Below are positions 7,493 through 14,860 of a stretch of 64,000 nucleotides of DNA, piece by piece. Source of the DNA: Oceanobacillus rekensis. Its GTDB lineage: Bacteria; Bacillota; Bacilli; Bacillales; Amphibacillaceae. The DNA lies in contig NZ_MTBQ01000001.1 in assembly GCF_002153375.1 (NCBI RefSeq), forward strand, positions 248,001 to 312,000. The letters run 5' to 3'. How positions within the stretch are numbered: the stretch's first letter is position 1; every line of letters begins with the position of its first letter. The position numbers were made by a program, and so were the translations under genes. The notes below the pieces were generated by a model. The model was not told where the DNA came from and ran no database searches. It saw only the letters and a list, made by a program, of their open reading frames with translations.

Positions 7493-8935
7493 TTGTGGGT
7501 TCAGAAATGTAGGTCTTCGGTTTTTCAGCGGAATTGGAATCCGTACTAGGATATCACGGAAAGCTTTATATGAAAATGGAATGAACGGCCAAAAATATGG
7601 AATGTGAAATGTTCTCATTTTTGTAACGTACAAAATCCAAATGGTTATCCCTAACATATAGCCAATAACCCCAAATGCGGCTGTAGTTAATAGTAGGAAA
7701 ATACGGGTCAGTCTGTTTGCCATACTCATTTCATAACTTGGTGTTGCATAGGAACCAATGGCCGCAACGGCGATATATAGGATAACTTCATTCGTAAACC
7801 AGCCTACTTCAACAGATACTTGACCAATCATAATAGCGGCTACAAGCCCTAAGGCTGTGGCTAATGATGTTGGTGTATGAATGGCTGCCATCCTGAGCAT
7901 ATCCAAACCTAGTTCAGCAATCAGGAACTGGACTATTAACGGAACATTTCCTACATCTGTTGGGCCTATATATTCAAGTCCCCCGGGAAGTAAATCCGGT
8001 GTGGAAGCAAAAAGATAATACAACGGCAGGATTATGATTGAAAGTAGAACAGCAATAAAACGCACCATTCTTAGGTATGCACCGACCATCGGTTTTTGCC
8101 TATATTCTTCAGCGTGCTGCATATGATGCCAATAGGTTGCAGGAGTAATCATAACACTTGGCGACCCATCAATAATAATCAGAATATGTCCTTCATATAA
8201 ATGTGCAGCGGCAGTATCCGGTCTTTCTGTATATCGGATTGCTGGGAATGGATTCCAGAATCTACTGCTCATATATTCCTCAATGGTTTTCTCAGCCATT
8301 GGCAGTCCGTCCGTATCAATTTCTTGTAAATCTTTTTTAAGCACATCTACCCGATCCACATCAGCAATATCCTCAAGATAACAAACACAGATATCCGTTT
8401 TTGATCTTCTTCCAATTTGCAAATACTCCATTCTTAAGGAACGGTCACGAACCCTACGCCGTGTTAATGCAGTATTAAAAACAATTGTTTCAACATATCC
8501 ATCCCTAGATCCTCTGACAACTCGTTCCAGATCCGGTTCTTCCGATGACCTTACCGGATATGTACGTGCATCAATCATGATAATTTTGTCTACACCATCT
8601 ACTACCAATGCAGTTGTACCTGCAAGCACTGCATCGCTCGCTTGATTCAAATCATCCTGTGTATCAATTTCAATATAGGGGATATTCGTCTTTAATAATT
8701 TTGTTAATGGGTCAGGTTCCAATTGTTCCGGTTCAAGTTTAGCAAGAAACTTCATCAAGAGATGCATAATATCATCTTTTGCAAACCCATCAATCATAAA
8801 CATCGCCATTTTTGTTTCAGCATATTCCAGATCCAGTTTAATAATATCAAAACTTTTATCAACAGCTAAGCGATCCGTAATATAATCCACATTTTCCTGA
8901 TAGCTATCAAATAATTTTTGCTCGTTTTCCTTCAT
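7478..8935 (-). CDS. spoVAF: SpoVAF-like spore germination protein (GerA family A-subunit paralogue)
   Basis: A 485-residue GerA-type protein: a soluble N-terminal region (about 1-290), then four or five membrane helices (about 295-455) and a basic tail. Segments such as ERVVRGSRDGYVETIV and RRRVRDRSLRMEYLQIGRRS point to SpoVAF rather than the nutrient receptor A subunits. SpoVAF sits in the inner spore membrane and modulates germination together with FigP, a receptor-independent channel complex in Bacillus. Here it stands alone beside yqgQ-glcK instead of in a spoVA operon. A sigma-G-like promoter lies 31 bases upstream, fitting forespore expression. Confidence 0.82.
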   Translation of the reverse strand: MKENEQKLFDSYQENVDYITDRLAVDKSFDIIKLDLEYAETKMAMFMIDGFAKDDIMHLLMKFLAKLEPEQLEPDPLTKLLKTNIPYIEIDTQDDLNQASDAVLAGTTALVVDGVDKIIMIDARTYPVRSSEEPDLERVVRGSRDGYVETIVFNTALTRRRVRDRSLRMEYLQIGRRSKTDICVCYLEDIADVDRVDVLKKDLQEIDTDGLPMAEKTIEEYMSSRFWNPFPAIRYTERPDTAAAHLYEGHILIIIDGSPSVMITPATYWHHMQHAEEYRQKPMVGAYLRMVRFIAVLLSIIILPLYYLFASTPDLLPGGLEYIGPTDVGNVPLIVQFLIAELGLDMLRMAAIHTPTSLATALGLVAAIMIGQVSVEVGWFTNEVILYIAVAAIGSYATPSYEMSMANRLTRIFLLLTTAAFGVIGYMLGITIWILYVTKMRTFHIPYFWPFIPFSYKAFRDILVRIPIPLKNRRPTFLNPQDPDR

Positions 8936-8966
8936 CTAATCTCACCTGACATTTTCATGATGTACA

Positions 8967-8996
8967 TAGTTTGTTACCGGGGTCATTTTCTATACC
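8967..8996 (-). promoter_or_regulatory. Probable sigma-G promoter of spoVAF
   Basis: On the minus strand GGTATA (-35) and CAAACTA (-10) are separated by 17 bases, close to the sigma-G consensus gyATR and cAtnmTA. This agrees with the forespore role of the downstream gene. It was found by eye and not scored. Confidence 0.55.
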
Positions 8997-9109
8997 TAAG
9001 TACGTAAACATAATTACGATAACAAACACATATATTTAAAGACAAGCTATCAGGACGTGTCTTATGCTGTTAATAGTCTTAAACAATCATTTTTATATAA
9101 ACTCTTACC

Positions 9110-9300
9110 TAATGGTTTTTTTGTGGAAGATTGCGACTGCGATTACTCGTCCGACCGAAAAAGTGTAGTTTTCGCTACAAAATCTATTAACTGCGAAGTA
9201 ACTGCTGATTTTCTGTAAGTATGTTCTTTTGCCACCGTCCGGGATCGCTGCTATTTATTTCGTAATTTATCTCAACTACGAAGTAAGATATAAATATGAA
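9110..9300 (+). repeat. Truncated copy of the dispersed repeat
   Basis: This gene-free stretch contains pieces of the element seen at 3405 and 37460. A left-end-like part GCTACAAAATCTATTAACTG begins near 9173. The module 2 arm start CCGTCCGGGATCG lies near 9235, and a right-end-like TTTATCTCAACT near 9266. Most of the interior is deleted. A 15-base word here (9189-9203) recurs inverted at 43530-43544. Confidence 0.55.
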
Positions 9301-9335
9301 AAGAGCTTACCTATTAAACAAAAAGGATGATAAGT

Positions 9336-10208
9336 ATGAGAAGATGGACGTTACCGTTACTAATCATTTTAAGCCTTGTATTTGTAATTACCATTATACT
9401 CAGTGGACGTTCTCAACAAACAATCAGTTTCTTTCCATTAGATACAGATAGTATGATGGAGCATGCTGAAACAACTTTACAATTACTATCCGAGGACGAC
9501 ACCAACACCTATCAAATGGACTGGAAAATAGCATCCTTAAGCGATAAAGCAATGTACCTCAGACAAGATGTATCCTTATTGTTTGATAATGGCAGACTTC
9601 GTGGAGTCCAAAGTAAATGGGTACAAAATACAAATCGGATTAAAATGACCGAAAAAGTTAAAAGTGAAGATTCCAGACATTTTCAAAGCATTTCCTTTCA
9701 TCATGGAGAAAATCATTATTCCGAGGATGATATCCGGAGTGTTCAACTGATGTCATATAATGAGTTATATGTCATTGACTCTCCAACTACCCCCATAGCA
9801 TCCTTTAAGATACCTAAAAATCGATATGAAACGGATTGGAAAGAATTACTTGACAGATCTTCTAAACAACAATTACTCTTTCATTGGCATGAATTATTTC
9901 ATCACTTTGACCTGAATGCAGAAAACTATTCAACTTTTCCTTTGGTTGAACTGTATCAATATAACGACATGGTTCTTCCAAATATGACACAGATCGAAAC
10001 AAAAAATGCCATAGGTAGGTTATGGGAAGGTTTATATAAAAATTACATTATCCCTGCTTTAGATCCACCTAATGACAAATTAGATAGTTTTATGCCTTTA
10101 GTTCTTATTGATAAAAAAAATACACATTTACTCGTATTATTTGAACTAAATGGAAAGAAAGAGAAATTAATACAAAGACTGCCCCAGACTGTAAATGGAA
10201 TAGATTAA
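9336..10208 (+). CDS. Membrane-anchored extracytoplasmic protein of unknown function
   Basis: A 290-residue protein with an N-terminal basic MRRW followed by a hydrophobic segment (about residues 5-22) and no clear signal-peptidase site or lipobox, so it is probably a single-pass anchored outer-surface protein. The rest is polar, with a His-rich stretch (HWHELFHHF, about residue 187) and many acidic residues. I do not recognise a domain. The ATG at 9336 is chosen because AAAAGG lies at proper spacing; the ATG at 9327 touches that site. It stands alone between a repeat remnant and a convergent terminator shared with gluP. Confidence 0.7.
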   Translation: MRRWTLPLLIILSLVFVITIILSGRSQQTISFFPLDTDSMMEHAETTLQLLSEDDTNTYQMDWKIASLSDKAMYLRQDVSLLFDNGRLRGVQSKWVQNTNRIKMTEKVKSEDSRHFQSISFHHGENHYSEDDIRSVQLMSYNELYVIDSPTTPIASFKIPKNRYETDWKELLDRSSKQQLLFHWHELFHHFDLNAENYSTFPLVELYQYNDMVLPNMTQIETKNAIGRLWEGLYKNYIIPALDPPNDKLDSFMPLVLIDKKNTHLLVLFELNGKKEKLIQRLPQTVNGID

Positions 10209-10213
10209 AAATT

Positions 10214-10256
10214 CCCGAATAAAAAACGCTTTCGAATTGCGTTCTTTTATTCGGGG
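10214..10256. terminator. Long bidirectional terminator between convergent genes
   Basis: CCCGAATAAAA-AACGC pairs with GCGTT-TTTTATTCGGG. It covers the stop codon of gluP and ends the unknown gene on the other strand. Confidence 0.8.
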
Positions 10257-11794
10257 TTCTCACCTGTAATCTCTTCATATAAACTTATGAAATCTTTGTT
10301 TTCCGGTTTTAATTCATATGCTTTTATTACCATTTCAGTCGCTTCTTCCAATTGTCCGTTATCATGATATAAAAGAGCCAGATTATAATAGGCTTCAGGT
10401 ATTGTCGATTCGTAAGTTATACTTTGTTCTAGGTCAGCAACAGCAAGGGTTATTTCATTTAATTCAATATAGGCATAGGAACGCTGAAATAAAATTGCAC
10501 CTTCCATTTTTCCATCTAATTTTAAAGCTTCGGTAGCTGTAGTAACCACTTCTTCAAATTCGTCCTCCATTAATAATTCCTCAATTTGCATGAGCCGATA
10601 TGTTTGACTCTGTAAATTATTAGAAACCCCAAAAACCGTTATTCCAACAACGAGTAACATATAGATAATGAAGGCAGATAGCTGTACCTTCCTATTTCCC
10701 TTTTTCGGAAGGTGGACGAAAGCAGAGGCGATAAATCCGGCTAATAGACCACCAAGATGTGCACCCATATCAATCTGAGGTACTAGAAATCCTAACATTA
10801 TATTAATTAAAATAATGATTAAAATACCTTTTCCCATTGTTTGAAGAAAAATACGTTTATAGATTAGTCCAAAGAAGAGTAAAGCCCCAAATAAACCAAA
10901 GATAGCTCCAGATGCACCTGCAGAGACACTCGTAGTAAATGCAAAGCTTGTCAGTCCACCACCAATACCTGCCAAAAAGTAAATGATTAGGAATCGGAAT
11001 CTTCCATAGATTCTTTCCACTGCAGTACCTAAATAAAAGATTGCTAGCATATTCATGAATAGATGCAGGAAACCGATATGAAGGAACATCGAACTAATAA
11101 TCCGCCACCATTCCCCATTGATTATGTCAGGGTTATATTTAGCACCCAACTCAATCAATACATCAACCTGAGAACTTCCACCATTCATTTCAAGTAGGAT
11201 AAACATCAGAACATTAACTGCAATTAATATGTATGTAAAATAGGGTTTGCCAAACGAGAATACATTTTGAATTTCTTTTCGTTTGTTTTGCAGGGAATCA
11301 GAGAGATAGCATTTATATTTTATTACTCTCTTTTCTTTGACCTCTTCAGTGAAATCCTCAGTACCTGTTGCAAGTGAAAGGCCTAAATCTTTTTGTAATC
11401 TCTGTAATTCATTATGTGAATCCTCGTCATCCAAATAAAATACTTTCATCTTCAATGGGTTCTTTTCTTTCAACTGCATTGGTTTTTTCAATACTTCCCA
11501 GTCGTCCACAGGTGCATGGAAAGATACATAAATATTATATAGCTCAATACGCTTACTTCTAGTTAATTTCTTTATTGGCTGTGACTTTTGAAATACTTGA
11601 GCGATATCTCTCTTTAAATGGTTCTTCCAGTCAAATCCCTTGTGAACAAATCGTACAACTGTTGATATTTTATTTTCATACTTTTCCAGCCATATTTCAT
11701 TGACCTTCTCATTGATATGAAGAATATCAAAATTATTCTCTGTCACCAGATGATAGGCAATATGATACAGCTTATATTGTTCATCCAAATACAT
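10247..11794 (-). CDS. gluP: GluP/YqgP rhomboid intramembrane serine protease with TPR domain
   Basis: A 515-residue protein in three parts. There is a soluble N-terminal domain (about 1-180), a rhomboid core of six or seven helices, and a C-terminal tetratricopeptide region (about 400-510). The catalytic serine is in GASGAIFG (about residue 293) and the histidine in GAHLGGLLAG (about 345), so the Ser-His dyad is complete. B. subtilis GluP/YqgP cleaves membrane proteins including the magnesium transporter MgtE with FtsH. The frame is open 20 codons upstream, but the ATG at 11794 follows GGGGGAGGTG and gives MYLDEQYKLYHIAYH, the expected start. Confidence 0.92.
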   Translation of the reverse strand: MYLDEQYKLYHIAYHLVTENNFDILHINEKVNEIWLEKYENKISTVVRFVHKGFDWKNHLKRDIAQVFQKSQPIKKLTRSKRIELYNIYVSFHAPVDDWEVLKKPMQLKEKNPLKMKVFYLDDEDSHNELQRLQKDLGLSLATGTEDFTEEVKEKRVIKYKCYLSDSLQNKRKEIQNVFSFGKPYFTYILIAVNVLMFILLEMNGGSSQVDVLIELGAKYNPDIINGEWWRIISSMFLHIGFLHLFMNMLAIFYLGTAVERIYGRFRFLIIYFLAGIGGGLTSFAFTTSVSAGASGAIFGLFGALLFFGLIYKRIFLQTMGKGILIIILINIMLGFLVPQIDMGAHLGGLLAGFIASAFVHLPKKGNRKVQLSAFIIYMLLVVGITVFGVSNNLQSQTYRLMQIEELLMEDEFEEVVTTATEALKLDGKMEGAILFQRSYAYIELNEITLAVADLEQSITYESTIPEAYYNLALLYHDNGQLEEATEMVIKAYELKPENKDFISLYEEITGENPE

Positions 11795-11944
11795 AAATTC
11801 ACCTCCCCCATTTATCATAGCAGAACTAATTTCAATTGGATAGAACAAAAGCATAACAGTACAATTGGTGAATTTAACTGATAAACCAGATTTTTATCAA
11901 ATAAAAAAGAAGCCACCAAAGCAGCTCCAATTGTCGTTCTATTG

Positions 11945-12139
11945 TTAATAAGTATGTGATCTTGTATTAAATAACTCCGGTAATATATTTTTACGTATCG
12001 AAGGTAATTTCATGGTTGCTGACACCGTTAGCTTTCTGATAATGCCAACTGCCAATAATGTATTCATTACTTTATAGCGCCACTTATATAGCAAAGAGAC
12101 CCCAGAGACCATTAAAACTATCGCCAAAACGATTCTCAT
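11945..12139 (-). CDS. Small membrane protein of unknown function (YqgO position)
   Basis: A 64-residue basic protein with one N-terminal hydrophobic segment (MRIVLAIVLMVSGVSLLYKW) and a second weak one. It lies between gluP and the formyl-THF cyclo-ligase gene, exactly where B. subtilis has the small gene yqgO, but I cannot confirm homology by eye. The ATG at 12139 follows AAAAGGGTG; an in-frame ATG six codons upstream overlaps that site. The net positive charge and small size suggest an inner-membrane peptide, function unknown. Confidence 0.6.
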   Translation of the reverse strand: MRIVLAIVLMVSGVSLLYKWRYKVMNTLLAVGIIRKLTVSATMKLPSIRKNILPELFNTRSHTY

Positions 12140-12207
12140 TTTAAACACCCTTTTCACTGATATGGTGTTATTAGTTATTTTCTATATATGCAATATTATG
12201 CAACATA

Positions 12208-12771
12208 CTAAATCGTAATCATTTCATCTTCGGTTATAAGGTAGTTTACCGCAATATCAAAATCTTCAGCTGGAACATGATTCTCCAGTTGCAATTTGCT
12301 GCATAAAGAAATACTGATATTTGGATAACCTTTCAAAAACCGATCATAGTAACCACCACCAAATCCAATCCTGTAACCATTTCGGTCAAATACAACACCT
12401 GGAACAATTAGGAGATCCATTGAGTTCTTATTAATCTCCTTATCCATTTCAGGCTTTGGTTCAAGTAGGTTATAGTATACGACTTCGAGTTGATCAAAGG
12501 ATTTTAATTCAAAGAAGGTAAGTTTCTTTTCTTTTGGATAACACTTTGGAACACAAATCTTTTTATTCTGTTCCCAAGCGGCTTGAATTATCGGTTTTGT
12601 CGACCATTCAAATTCTTGTGCCATTGTTATGCCAATCGTTTCAGCTCCACTCCAGAGTGAGGATGATAAAAGTTGTGCTCTGAGCTTCTCTTCTATCCGT
12701 TTCCTATCAACTTCTGGTAGATTCTTTAAATTTTCAATAGCGGATTTTCGTAATTTAGCTTTTTCAATCAT
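12208..12771 (-). CDS. yqgN: 5-formyltetrahydrofolate cyclo-ligase
   Basis: A 187-residue enzyme that converts 5-formyl-THF to 5,10-methenyl-THF with ATP, salvaging an inhibitory folate. The signature GFGGGYYDRFL, which binds ATP phosphates, lies at about residue 140, after the conserved DLLIVPGVVFDRNGYRIG segment. Length is typical for the family. The N-terminus has the usual helix starting with basic residues. It lies just downstream of rpmG, separated by a terminator, so it has its own or read-through transcription. Confidence 0.92.
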   Translation of the reverse strand: MIEKAKLRKSAIENLKNLPEVDRKRIEEKLRAQLLSSSLWSGAETIGITMAQEFEWSTKPIIQAAWEQNKKICVPKCYPKEKKLTFFELKSFDQLEVVYYNLLEPKPEMDKEINKNSMDLLIVPGVVFDRNGYRIGFGGGYYDRFLKGYPNISISLCSKLQLENHVPAEDFDIAVNYLITEDEMITI

Positions 12772-12812
12772 TTAATCAGCCCCTTTAGAAAGATATACTT
12801 TTATATTCCAAA

Positions 12813-12847
12813 TAAAAAACTCTTATCATGATGATAAGAGTTTTTTA
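12813..12847 (-). terminator. Terminator of rpmG
   Basis: ACTCTTATC and GATAAGAGT form the stem with A-runs and T-runs at both ends. Confidence 0.85.
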
Positions 12848-12859
12848 TTGAAAATTCAT

Positions 12860-13009
12860 TTATTTCGTTTCACGGTGTAAAGTGTGTTTTTTTAGACGTG
12901 GTGAATATTTTTTAAGCTCGATACGTTCAGGATTCGTACGTTTATTTTTAGTAGTAATATAATTACGATCACCTGTTTCAGTACAAGCTAAAGTAACGTT
13001 TACGCGCAT
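12860..13009 (-). CDS. rpmG: Ribosomal protein bL33, zinc-ligand-poor form
   Basis: A 49-residue 50S subunit protein read from the ATG at 13009 ([20 protein letters not shown]) to the TAA at 12860. The ending TLHRETK is the bL33 hallmark. Most bL33 proteins in this position (B. subtilis RpmGA) bind zinc through two CxxC pairs; here only one Cys remains (CTETG, then YSPRL), so the zinc ribbon cannot form. This is therefore a C-minus type protein, the kind that in other Firmicutes replaces the zinc form when zinc is scarce. A sigma-A promoter and a terminator bracket it. No Zur operator was seen. Confidence 0.92.
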   Translation of the reverse strand: MRVNVTLACTETGDRNYITTKNKRTNPERIELKKYSPRLKKHTLHRETK

Positions 13010-13077
13010 GTTCTTCCCTCCAAACTTTTAACAGCTAGCATTTTCATCAACTTACTTAAATCGTACAGACTTTAATT

Positions 13078-13106
13078 ATAATATCAGAGTTCAGGTAACA
13101 TTTCAA
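13078..13106 (-). promoter_or_regulatory. Sigma-A promoter of rpmG
   Basis: On the minus strand TTGAAA and TATTAT (within TATTATAAT) are 17 bases apart, about 70 bases upstream of the rpmG start. Confidence 0.65.
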
Positions 13107-13188
13107 GATTTACCTGACAAAAGTTTAATGTTTTCTCAAAAGCTATTCTATGTTATAACTAATAATGACGTTAAGGGAGGGAATATAA

Positions 13189-13410
13189 ATGTTATACGTA
13201 ATAGTTTCCATCATTATTGTTGCAGTTGTACTTTTTGTCCTATCATATTTTATGAATGACAAATTTGAACAATTGGAAAATCAACTTGAGCAATTTTCCA
13301 TTACAACGATGCAAGATACATATCAGCTGAAGAAAAAAATAAAAATATTGGAAGAGGAACTTATGCCTGAAGATATTACAGAGGATATCCTTTCGGGAAA
13401 AAGAAAATAA
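13189..13410 (+). CDS. Small membrane-anchored coiled-coil protein, function unknown
   Basis: A 73-residue protein with an N-terminal membrane segment (about residues 1-22) and a long charged helix with heptad-like spacing ([11 protein letters not shown], then [12 protein letters not shown]) that probably forms a coiled coil in the cytoplasm or at the membrane surface. The start has a good ribosome binding site (AAGGGAGGG). It lies 35 bases before the YqzC-like gene and the two are probably co-transcribed. I do not recognise a named family. Confidence 0.7.
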   Translation: MLYVIVSIIIVAVVLFVLSYFMNDKFEQLENQLEQFSITTMQDTYQLKKKIKILEEELMPEDITEDILSGKRK

Positions 13411-13445
13411 TCATGCATCCAATTAAAACATTGAAGGAGATAGTT

Positions 13446-14018
13446 ATGAAACATACGGTACGTTCCTTTTCAGTCGGATTACTGACTAGTGGAATAATCC
13501 TTTTGATTGCATTTTATGTACTTGAAGATTCCGCTCAGACACTTGAAGATTTGAATCCGGAAGAAATGATTCCAGTATTAGAAGATAGTGGTTATACAGT
13601 CCTTACGAAAGAAAAATACATATCACTTACCATCCAAAATGATGAAGATGCAACCGATGAGATAGAGGATAAAGCAGCAGCTGAAGATGAATCGGAAAAA
13701 CAGACCCGGGCAGATTCAGAGGAAGAAGAAAATACAGATGAGGAAGCAGCAGAGCAAGAAAAAACGGAGAAGTCCGCTTCCGCAGCAAATGAACAAGAAA
13801 CGGAAGAAAGTTCTGACAGCTATACACTAACTATAGATGAGGGTATGGCATCCTCAGATATAAGCTCTCTACTTGCTGAACATAATATTATCGAAAATGC
13901 TGCTGAATTTAATAGTTATTTGAATGAACACGAATATAGTCCATATATACAAATTGGATCGTTCGAACTATCCAGTGACATGAGCTTCTATCAAATCGCG
14001 GAAAGAATCGCTAATTAG
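13446..14018 (+). CDS. yqzC: YqzC-like membrane protein with YceG/MltG-like C-terminal domain
   Basis: A 190-residue protein with an N-terminal anchor (about residues 9-26), a long acidic low-complexity linker (about 70-130, mostly Glu, Asp, Ala, Ser) and a C-terminal domain. In that domain LTIDEGMASSDISSLLAEHNII resembles the small LysM-like domain that precedes the catalytic part of MltG/YceG. The catalytic domain itself is missing, so it is probably a binding or regulatory protein at the wall, not a transglycosylase. The ATG at 13446 follows AAGGAG; the frame extends 11 codons upstream without a better site. It matches yqzC in being next to the phosphate genes. Confidence 0.7.
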   Translation: MKHTVRSFSVGLLTSGIILLIAFYVLEDSAQTLEDLNPEEMIPVLEDSGYTVLTKEKYISLTIQNDEDATDEIEDKAAAEDESEKQTRADSEEEENTDEEAAEQEKTEKSASAANEQETEESSDSYTLTIDEGMASSDISSLLAEHNIIENAAEFNSYLNEHEYSPYIQIGSFELSSDMSFYQIAERIAN

Positions 14019-14019
14019 A

Positions 14020-14055
14020 GAGAAAGCAGCAAGGAAATATCCTTGCTGCTTTCTT
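14020..14055. terminator. Terminator between the yqzC-like gene and phoU
   Basis: AGAAAGCAGCAAGGA pairs with TCCTTGCTGCTTTCT around a short loop. It can serve both convergent genes. Confidence 0.85.
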
Positions 14056-14711
14056 TATTTATTTAAGTTAAAATTCTCACCCTTCACCAAGTAAAGGATA
14101 CTTTCACCCACATTTGTAATATGGTCGGCAAATCGCTCCAGATATCTTGCGCAAAATGCAATTTGCATCACATATTGAATTTTTTCTGGATTTGTAGCTG
14201 TTTCTCCAAGCAGTTCACTAACAATCGTTTTATATAATTTATCTACATTATCATCCATCACTGCTAAATTTCTAGCAATCGTAATATCTTCATATTTAAA
14301 AGAATTTATTGCAGAATCAAGCATATCCTTTGTCATTTGGTGCATCTGTTTTAAATCGGATGGGATAATAGATGCATTCTTTCCTAAATGAATGGTTGCA
14401 TTAGCTATATTTTTGGCATTATCACCCATACGTTCAATATCAGTAAGTACCTTCAATGCAGTAATAACTCTTCTCAGATCGGTTGCGACCGGCTGCTGTT
14501 TAGCAATCAGCAAAATTGTTTTGTCATTGATTTCCAATTCTTTGCGGTCTATTTTTTGATCATTCTCTATTACCTGCTTAGCTAGTTCAACATCTTGATT
14601 GAATAAGGCATCCATTGCCACATCTAACGCCTGACCAGCAGCATTGGCCAATTCAATAATGTCTTCATTTAATACATCAAGTTCATTTTGAAATTGATTA
14701 CGAGTTACCAT
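14055..14711 (-). CDS. phoU: PhoU phosphate-uptake regulator
   Basis: A 218-residue all-helical protein with two PhoU repeats, each carrying the metal-binding D-x-x-x-D type motif (VLTDIERMGDNAKNIA at about 90 and CARYLERFADHITNVGE at about 190). PhoU proteins link phosphate transport to the PhoR-PhoP system and limit uptake when phosphate is plentiful. It usually accompanies pstSCAB, but no pst genes lie here; the neighbour is pbpA. An NptA-type transporter with its own PhoU domain is 5 kb away and may be its functional partner (inference). Confidence 0.92.
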   Translation of the reverse strand: MVTRNQFQNELDVLNEDIIELANAAGQALDVAMDALFNQDVELAKQVIENDQKIDRKELEINDKTILLIAKQQPVATDLRRVITALKVLTDIERMGDNAKNIANATIHLGKNASIIPSDLKQMHQMTKDMLDSAINSFKYEDITIARNLAVMDDNVDKLYKTIVSELLGETATNPEKIQYVMQIAFCARYLERFADHITNVGESILYLVKGENFNLNK

Positions 14712-14813
14712 GTATATACCCCCAACAAACTATAATTTTATGTTATTTTACCATTATAACTAATATATATTAAGTAATCGTAAATTTTATGTAATTATTT
14801 CTTATCAATTAGA

Positions 14814-14849
14814 AAAAACTACCATTCCGCTTGCTGGAATGGTAGTTTT
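14814..14849 (-). terminator. Terminator of pbpA
   Basis: AACTACCATTCC and GGAATGGTAGTT form a 12-bp stem flanked by A-runs and T-runs. Confidence 0.85.
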
Positions 14850-14860
14850 CTAGTTAAAGA

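Noticed and set aside
13010-13090. Possible Zur operator in front of rpmG
   Set aside because: No TCGTAAT-n-ATTACGA-like inverted repeat was found; only a sigma-A promoter is visible.
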